NCBI GenBank assembly: GCA_011390635.1
Contig: JAABSA010000011.1
Location: forward strand, 34,391-98,390
Source of the DNA: Desulfotignum sp.
GTDB taxonomy: Bacteria; Desulfobacterota; Desulfobacteria; Desulfobacterales; Desulfobacteraceae
Reading direction: 5' to 3'
DNA: 64,000 nt
Shown here: piece by piece, positions 59,699 to 64,000 of the stretch
Layout of the letters: every line of letters begins with the position of its first letter
Position numbering within the stretch: position 1 is the first letter of the stretch
Program-made: the position numbers and the translations under genes
The notes under the pieces: generated by a model
Databases searched by the model: none
Seen by the model: the letters and a program-made list of their open reading frames with translations, nothing else
Told to the model about the DNA's origin: nothing

Positions 59699-61369
59699 AT
59701 GGGCATGGATGAAAAAGCATTTATTGATGAACTGATTTTCTGCCTCAAAGAACAGGATATCATCAAAGCCAAAGCCTTGCTGCAATTTGCTTCTGATACA
59801 GACGCCAGTGTTGCAGTCCAGCAAAAAGCCATGGCGGAACTGGCCAGAGGACCTGATAAAACAGTCTATCCCCTGCTCAACTACCTCACCAGCCTTCAGA
59901 TTTCCAATCTCCAGGTGCAGGAATCCATTTATGAACTGATTCTGGACAAAAGCTATGGCAATACCGACCTGGTGATTCAGTATATTGCAGACAAAGAAAA
60001 CAGCGCCAGACATTTGTTTATAAAGGCGGCCGGTGACCTGTTACTCACCCGGACCAGGCCTGCTCTGGAAAAAATTCTGACCACAGAAACAGATCCGCAC
60101 ATCCTTGCAGCAGCGGTTCAATCTCTGGGAAACCTGCGGATTCCCCAAGCCCTTCCAGCGATTGCCGCAATGGCAAAGCACACAGATAAAACGGTAAAAC
60201 GTACTGCCATTTTTGCCATCAGCGAAACCGGCGGCACAGATGGTGTGGATTTGCTTTTGGGATTTATGGGAAAAGATGGGGAAACAAACAAACTGGCGGT
60301 AGAGGCTCTGGCAGACATACAAGATTTATATGCCCTTGAAAAACTGACCGCTCTGCTGGATTCCGATGAGACAATTATCCGGGATACCGCCATTGACCAG
60401 CTCATACGGTTGGGGAAAAAGGCAACCCCTCTGCTCACCCGGGCCTGTGAAAATGCCCGGGCAGATTACATGGTTCATCTGATCACCACCCTGGGCCACA
60501 TAAAAGACAGTGCCGCCATTGCACCCATATTGACCATTATCAATACCCAGCCCCGGGATGCCAATATCCGTCAGGCAGCCTATGAAGCCATGGAAAGGAT
60601 ACCCTCTCCCAGGACTGCCATCTGCCTTGCCCAGGGGCTTCAGGACCCGGTGGAAACGGTTCGCATGAGTGCGGCCCGGGCCATTGAGGCCACTCTTTCC
60701 AAACCACTGGTGGCTGGATTGAAAAATATCATCAGAACCGAATCAGAAGAAGCCCAACAGGCCGTAGCCGCACTTATTGATGCCGAATCCGACAATGTTT
60801 TCTCCTTTCTGGTACAGGAACCATCTTTTCAAAAACTTGCCAAAAACCATATTATCCGCACAGCAGACCCTGATACCGGCAAGGCGTTTATACAGAAAAT
60901 GGCCGGGCTGGGTGTCACTGGTCTGTCTGATGACATAGTCCGGGATATAACAGGCCCGGACCAGCCGGACACACATCAGGCAAAGATCATTGTGGTGGAT
61001 GATTCAAAAATGATGCTGCGGCTTTACCAGAACAAATTATCCGGGATGGGGCTGTCGTGTATCGTTTTCAACCGGCCGGAAGAGGCCATCCCTGAAATTT
61101 TGAACATCCGGCCCGATCTGGTGATTACGGATCTGAACATGCCCGACATCAGCGGCCTGGAACTGACCCGGGAAATCCGCAAAAAATATTCCCCAAAGGA
61201 ACTGCCCATTGTGATGATCACCACCCAGAGTGATTTTGTGGAACAAGAAGACCATGATATCCCCATTGACAATTCCATACTGACCAGGTCCGGCATTAAC
61301 AGGGTGCTCCATAAACCATTTACTGATGATGCGTTCAAAAAAATGGTTTGCACATATATTGCATTATAA
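59699..61369 (+). CDS. HEAT-repeat protein with C-terminal receiver domain
   Basis: 556 aa. Residues about 20-420 form alpha-helical HEAT/PBS-lyase-type repeats (for example ALPAIAAMAKHTDKTVKRTA, YALEKLTALLDSDETIIRDT, TAICLAQGLQDPVETVRMSA). From about 428 a receiver domain follows (IIVVDDSKMMLRLYQNKLSG, phospho-acceptor in VITDLNMPDISG, conserved Lys in VLHKPF). It lies eight bp after cheR and ends the operon. In place of CheY it is the likely phospho-output; HEAT repeats would bind an unknown target. Confidence 0.88.
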   Translation: MGMDEKAFIDELIFCLKEQDIIKAKALLQFASDTDASVAVQQKAMAELARGPDKTVYPLLNYLTSLQISNLQVQESIYELILDKSYGNTDLVIQYIADKENSARHLFIKAAGDLLLTRTRPALEKILTTETDPHILAAAVQSLGNLRIPQALPAIAAMAKHTDKTVKRTAIFAISETGGTDGVDLLLGFMGKDGETNKLAVEALADIQDLYALEKLTALLDSDETIIRDTAIDQLIRLGKKATPLLTRACENARADYMVHLITTLGHIKDSAAIAPILTIINTQPRDANIRQAAYEAMERIPSPRTAICLAQGLQDPVETVRMSAARAIEATLSKPLVAGLKNIIRTESEEAQQAVAALIDAESDNVFSFLVQEPSFQKLAKNHIIRTADPDTGKAFIQKMAGLGVTGLSDDIVRDITGPDQPDTHQAKIIVVDDSKMMLRLYQNKLSGMGLSCIVFNRPEEAIPEILNIRPDLVITDLNMPDISGLELTREIRKKYSPKELPIVMITTQSDFVEQEDHDIPIDNSILTRSGINRVLHKPFTDDAFKKMVCTYIAL

Positions 61370-61459
61370 AACCTGATCCATGCCCCGGGTGCAAAAAAGT
61401 TTACACACCCTGCGGACCGGCAGCGATCAGGTATTGATCAACATTGTAAGGACAGGAAA

Positions 61460-61915
61460 ATGATACGAAAAGCCATACTGGACGATGTACATACCATCCA
61501 TGCATTACTGCAGCTCTACAATATACGCGGTGAACTGCTGGCCCGGCCCCTGAGCAAGCTGTATGACCATTTGCGCGACTTCTGGGTATATGAAGATCCG
61601 CAATCTTGTAAAGTCATCGGGTGCTGTGCACTGCAATTTTGCTGGGAAGATCTGGCTGAAATCAGGTCCCTGGCGGTGGCACCGGATCATACCGGCCGGG
61701 GAATCGGCACCGTGCTAACGGAACGGACCATCCAGGAGGCCTTTTATTTCAAGATAAAAGATCTGTTTACCCTCACCTACCGGCCCGGTTTTTTCCAGCG
61801 GTTCGGGTTTGACATTATCGACAAAAATGAGCTTCCCATAAAGGTCTGGTCCGACTGCATAGGGTGCGTCAGTTTCCCCAATTGCGATGAAACCGCCATG
61901 CTCAAAAAATTATGA
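61460..61915 (+). CDS. GNAT acetyltransferase, short N-acetylglutamate synthase type
   Basis: 151 aa single GNAT domain. The acetyl-CoA site is EIRSLAVAPDHTGRGIGTVL; the C-terminal part (TYRPGFFQRFGF, CIGCVSFPNCDETAML) matches the stand-alone ArgA-like synthases of Deltaproteobacteria that acetylate glutamate in the first step of arginine synthesis. The classic ArgA has an extra kinase-like domain, absent here. No other arg gene is adjacent. Confidence 0.78.
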   Translation: MIRKAILDDVHTIHALLQLYNIRGELLARPLSKLYDHLRDFWVYEDPQSCKVIGCCALQFCWEDLAEIRSLAVAPDHTGRGIGTVLTERTIQEAFYFKIKDLFTLTYRPGFFQRFGFDIIDKNELPIKVWSDCIGCVSFPNCDETAMLKKL

Positions 61916-61921
61916 CCTGTG

Positions 61922-62030
61922 CGGTTAGCTTTTAGCTCTTAGCTTTTAGCTCTTAGCTTTTAGCTCTTAGCTTTTAGCTAAAAACCTAACAGCTAACCGC
62001 TAATTGCTAACCGCTAAGAGCTAACAGCTA
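61922..62030. repeat. Inverted array of 7-bp units (TTAGCNN), about 15 copies
   Basis: The left arm (61925-61980) is four exact or near-exact copies of the 14-mer TTAGCTTTTAGCTC, itself two heptads (TTAGCTT, TTAGCTC). After AAAAC the right arm (61986-62030) has six heptads in opposite orientation: CTAACAG, CTAACCG, CTAATTG, CTAACCG, CTAAGAG, CTAACAG, then CTA. The two arms can pair as a long imperfect hairpin. The GCTAA core is fixed and two positions vary. The last CTA is the complement of the stop codon of the next gene. Units are far too short for CRISPR. Confidence 0.85.
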
Positions 62031-63095
62031 CCCATCAGAGGTGTAGATCATCTTGTAGGGAATAGGTGCTTTGTGCAGCACCGAAGGCTTGGGGAGGATC
62101 TGTTCTTCAGCCACGGTGAGCCAGTTTGCATCCGGTTTGACCTCCCGCAGACGACCGCCTTCGGACGGCATGGCATGGCTGGTATAGTCATACCTGACAT
62201 GCAATATGCACACAACACTTTTGCGCCGGCGGGCCACCACATAATTTTTGGTAAATGAGTTCTGACTCGAACCGGCCAGTTCCGCCAGGTACTTTACCTT
62301 GTCAGCAGCCACCTTGACCAGTACTGCCTTGGATACCCCGTTTTCATCAATGCGCAAAAGGCTGCGCGATTCACTGGAAGACACGTAAATGGTGGTGATA
62401 CCATCCATCTGTCTGAAATACTGGGCAGCCACAGCAGCGGCTGTCCGCCTGCCGCCGGACATCACCGGTACCCCGTAGTATTCAAACAGCTTCTTCTGGA
62501 GATCTTCAGCGTATTTATCTCCTTTTTCATATAAATCTTTGGAAATATACCGCAGATATCGGGCCAGATGTTCTGATGCTTCCGCAATGGGCCAGTCCAC
62601 CCGGACATGGAAATGGGTCAGGGCATACTGGACCCGTTTCTGTCTGTTGCGCTGGATCAGCAGGGCATAGTCCACCGGCAGAAGGGATCGGAGCAAAGCA
62701 AAAAACTGGTCTGTCTCAAAATACTTGATATTCCGGTTGAAATTTTCCACATCGGGAAAATATTTATGCCGCAGAAGATTGGTTTTGGTGGTTTTATTGG
62801 CATCAAAATACCGGATATACTTTTTATGCTTATCATCAATGGCTTCTTCGCAGAATATGATCAAAAAAGAATTCTGGGCATCAAATTCAATCGAAGGTAT
62901 CCGTGCCCGGGGTTTGAGCTCCCGAAGCTCCACAAAGGGATAAGGGGTCCGCATGCGCAGAAAATTGTTATAAGACCCCACCAGGGAGTACCCGATGACA
63001 AACTGGTCCAGTTCATCCCGCAACACCTCATAATAGGATCTTCTCAGCCGGTCTTCCCTGCTCAGACATTCTCTTTTTGTACAGAAGTCAACCAT
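62028..63095 (-). CDS. Hypothetical protein of unknown function (355 aa)
   Basis: I do not recognise this protein. It is soluble-looking, with no signal peptide or membrane segment. It has many Arg, Lys and Tyr residues, with an SSSESRSLLRIDENG turn region and RRRKSVVCILHVRY near the C-terminus; RKKLFEYYGVPVMSGGRRT-like stretch (KKLFEYYGVPVMSGGRRT) in the middle. The frame is a full ORF without breaks and codes like its neighbours, so it is likely real. Its stop (62028-62030) is the end of the heptad array. A long palindrome stands before its start, between it and pgk. Confidence 0.75.
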   Translation of the reverse strand: MVDFCTKRECLSREDRLRRSYYEVLRDELDQFVIGYSLVGSYNNFLRMRTPYPFVELRELKPRARIPSIEFDAQNSFLIIFCEEAIDDKHKKYIRYFDANKTTKTNLLRHKYFPDVENFNRNIKYFETDQFFALLRSLLPVDYALLIQRNRQKRVQYALTHFHVRVDWPIAEASEHLARYLRYISKDLYEKGDKYAEDLQKKLFEYYGVPVMSGGRRTAAAVAAQYFRQMDGITTIYVSSSESRSLLRIDENGVSKAVLVKVAADKVKYLAELAGSSQNSFTKNYVVARRRKSVVCILHVRYDYTSHAMPSEGGRLREVKPDANWLTVAEEQILPKPSVLHKAPIPYKMIYTSDG

Positions 63096-63118
63096 TTTCC
63101 TTCCTTGTCACAGAGTAT

Positions 63119-63175
63119 GGTCAGGCCTGGATTATTGGCATCAAAATGCCATAAGCCAACAATCCAGGCCTGACC
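63119..63175. terminator. Long palindrome between pgk and the hypothetical gene
   Basis: GGTCAGGCCTGGATT (63119-63133) pairs perfectly with 63161-63175, and TTGGC (63135-63139) with GCCAA (63155-63159) after one mismatch; the loop is 15 bases. It starts 9 bp after the pgk stop. A 20-pair stem suits a terminator of pgk transcripts, but no U-tract follows in either direction, so it may be rho-linked, an mRNA-stabilising hairpin or a repeat element. Confidence 0.55.
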
Positions 63176-63183
63176 CTGTTTGA

Positions 63184-64000
63184 TTATCCTGCTTTTTCAA
63201 GGGCTGCGACACCCGGCAGTTGTTTGCCCTCCATCAGATGTAAAAAAGCACCGCCGCCGGTGGATACATGGGTAACCTGATCCACAATGTCACATTCTCT
63301 GGCTGCAAGTCCTGTATCACCTCCACCCACAATACTGACGGCATCTGCACCGGCAATGGCCCGGGCAATTGCACAGGTTCCCTCCATGAAGGCAGGCATT
63401 TCAAAAACCCCCATGGGACCGTTCCAGACAATGGTTTTGGCCTTACGGATGGCAGCACTGAACTGTTCAGCGGTTTTGGGCCCGATATCCATGGCCATCC
63501 ATTTGTCCGGTATGGCATCAAGGGCAACAATCTTTTTTGGTGCATCTTTTTCAAAATCCCGTGCAGCAATGAGGTCCACAGGCAGCATCAGATCAATGCC
63601 TTTTTTTTCTGCTTTTTCCATAATTCTGGCTGCAGTTTCCTTCAGATCAGTTTCCACAAGAGACCCTTTGGTGTCCACACCCCGGCTGCTCAAAAACGTA
63701 TTGGCCATGGCACCACCGATGAGCAGCTGGTCAACAAACTGGAGCATATTTTCCAGGGCCGCCAGTTTGCTGGACACCTTGGCGCCCCCGATAACCGCGA
63801 CCAAAGGTCTTTGGGGATTTTGGACACAATCGTAGTACGTGCCGACTTCTTTTTCAAGTAAAAACCCGGCAACAGATACCGGGGCCCAGGCCACAATCCC
63901 GGTGACCGATGCCTGGTCTCTGTGGGACACGGCAAAGGCATTGTTCACATACACATCACACAGCAATGCCAGTTGTTTGGCAAATCCGGGATCATTGGAT
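63184..64000 (-). CDS. pgk: Phosphoglycerate kinase, 5' part beyond window
   Basis: C-terminal about 270 residues; the frame stays open to the window edge, so the Met near 63966 is not the start. Transfers phosphate between 1,3-bisphosphoglycerate and ADP in glycolysis and gluconeogenesis. Shows CDVYVNNAFAVSHRDQASV (canonical VNDAF has Asn for Asp here), RPLVAVIGGAKVSSKLAAL, WNGPMGVFEMPAF and GGGDTGLAA with STGGGAFLHLMEGKQLPGV at the end. Followed by a long palindrome. Confidence 0.95.
   Translation of the reverse strand, partial: SNDPGFAKQLALLCDVYVNNAFAVSHRDQASVTGIVAWAPVSVAGFLLEKEVGTYYDCVQNPQRPLVAVIGGAKVSSKLAALENMLQFVDQLLIGGAMANTFLSSRGVDTKGSLVETDLKETAARIMEKAEKKGIDLMLPVDLIAARDFEKDAPKKIVALDAIPDKWMAMDIGPKTAEQFSAAIRKAKTIVWNGPMGVFEMPAFMEGTCAIARAIAGADAVSIVGGGDTGLAARECDIVDQVTHVSTGGGAFLHLMEGKQLPGVAALEKAG

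Noticed and set aside
61922..62030. CRISPR array
   Set aside because: Units are 7-14 bp with no spacers, and no cas genes are nearby.

Overview
The window reads as chromosomal core sequence from a sulfate-reducing Desulfobacterota bacterium, most likely Desulfobacterales (Desulfobacter/Desulfotignum-like). This placement is an inference from gene content: selA, a stand-alone short N-acetylglutamate synthase, a CheD-HDOD fusion, a CobA-HemD fusion, zinc-type S4, S14, L33 and L36, and the style of the proteins. No 16S rRNA is present to confirm it.

Layout. (1) 1-3.2 kb is accessory and visibly more AT-rich in places: a truncated HNH nuclease, an MNT-type nucleotidyltransferase, a NYN-LOTUS protein, a nitroreductase and a PIN-domain toxin-like gene overlapping a small partner. 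(2) 3.2-8.2 kb is metabolic: nnr-tsaE-lysC on the + strand, pyrF convergent with it, then a 465-bp gap holding an unnamed, highly structured RNA candidate, and an ilvN with no ilvB or ilvC beside it. (3) 8.4-12.4 kb: CheD-HDOD, selA and a TPR protein, tightly spaced. (4) 12.4-16.2 kb: a clear sigma70 promoter, then fmdB-hemC-cobA/hemD-moaA, which makes precorrin-2 and the molybdopterin precursor. (5) 16.3-20.1 kb: a GAF/DUF484-GGDEF diguanylate cyclase and a double-Cache hybrid histidine kinase.

(6) 20.2-50.3 kb, all on the minus strand, is a nearly unbroken translation/transcription block of 47 genes. Read 5' to 3' it runs tRNA-Thr(TGT), Tyr, Gly, Thr(GGT), tuf, rpmG, tRNA-Trp, secE, nusG, rplKAJL, rpoBC, rpsL, rpsG, tuf, the S10 operon, the spc operon (with secY, infA, rpmJ) and the alpha operon to rplQ. 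A strong promoter stands before the first tRNA, an L10 leader before rplJ, an attenuator-like hairpin between rplL and rpoB, and a strong hairpin at the far end. fusA is missing from its usual place between rpsG and tuf, and map/adk are missing after secY. The two tuf genes encode the same protein and differ at only three bases.

(7) 50.6-53.9 kb: an MltD-like lytic transglycosylase lipoprotein with three LysM repeats, tRNA-Arg(CCT) and a U32-family protein. (8) 53.9-61.4 kb: a chemosensory operon with its own promoter: hybrid CheA with a second CheW-like domain and a receiver, then CheW, CheB, CheR and a HEAT-repeat/receiver protein. It has no receptor and no free CheY. (9) 61.4-64 kb: a short ArgA-type acetyltransferase, an unusual inverted array of 7-bp units, an unrecognised 355-aa protein whose stop codon lies in that array, a long perfect palindrome, and the 3' part of pgk running off the window.

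No defence island, prophage, IS element or CRISPR array was found. The least explained items are the heptad array (61.92-62.03 kb) and the structured RNA candidate (7.45-7.67 kb).
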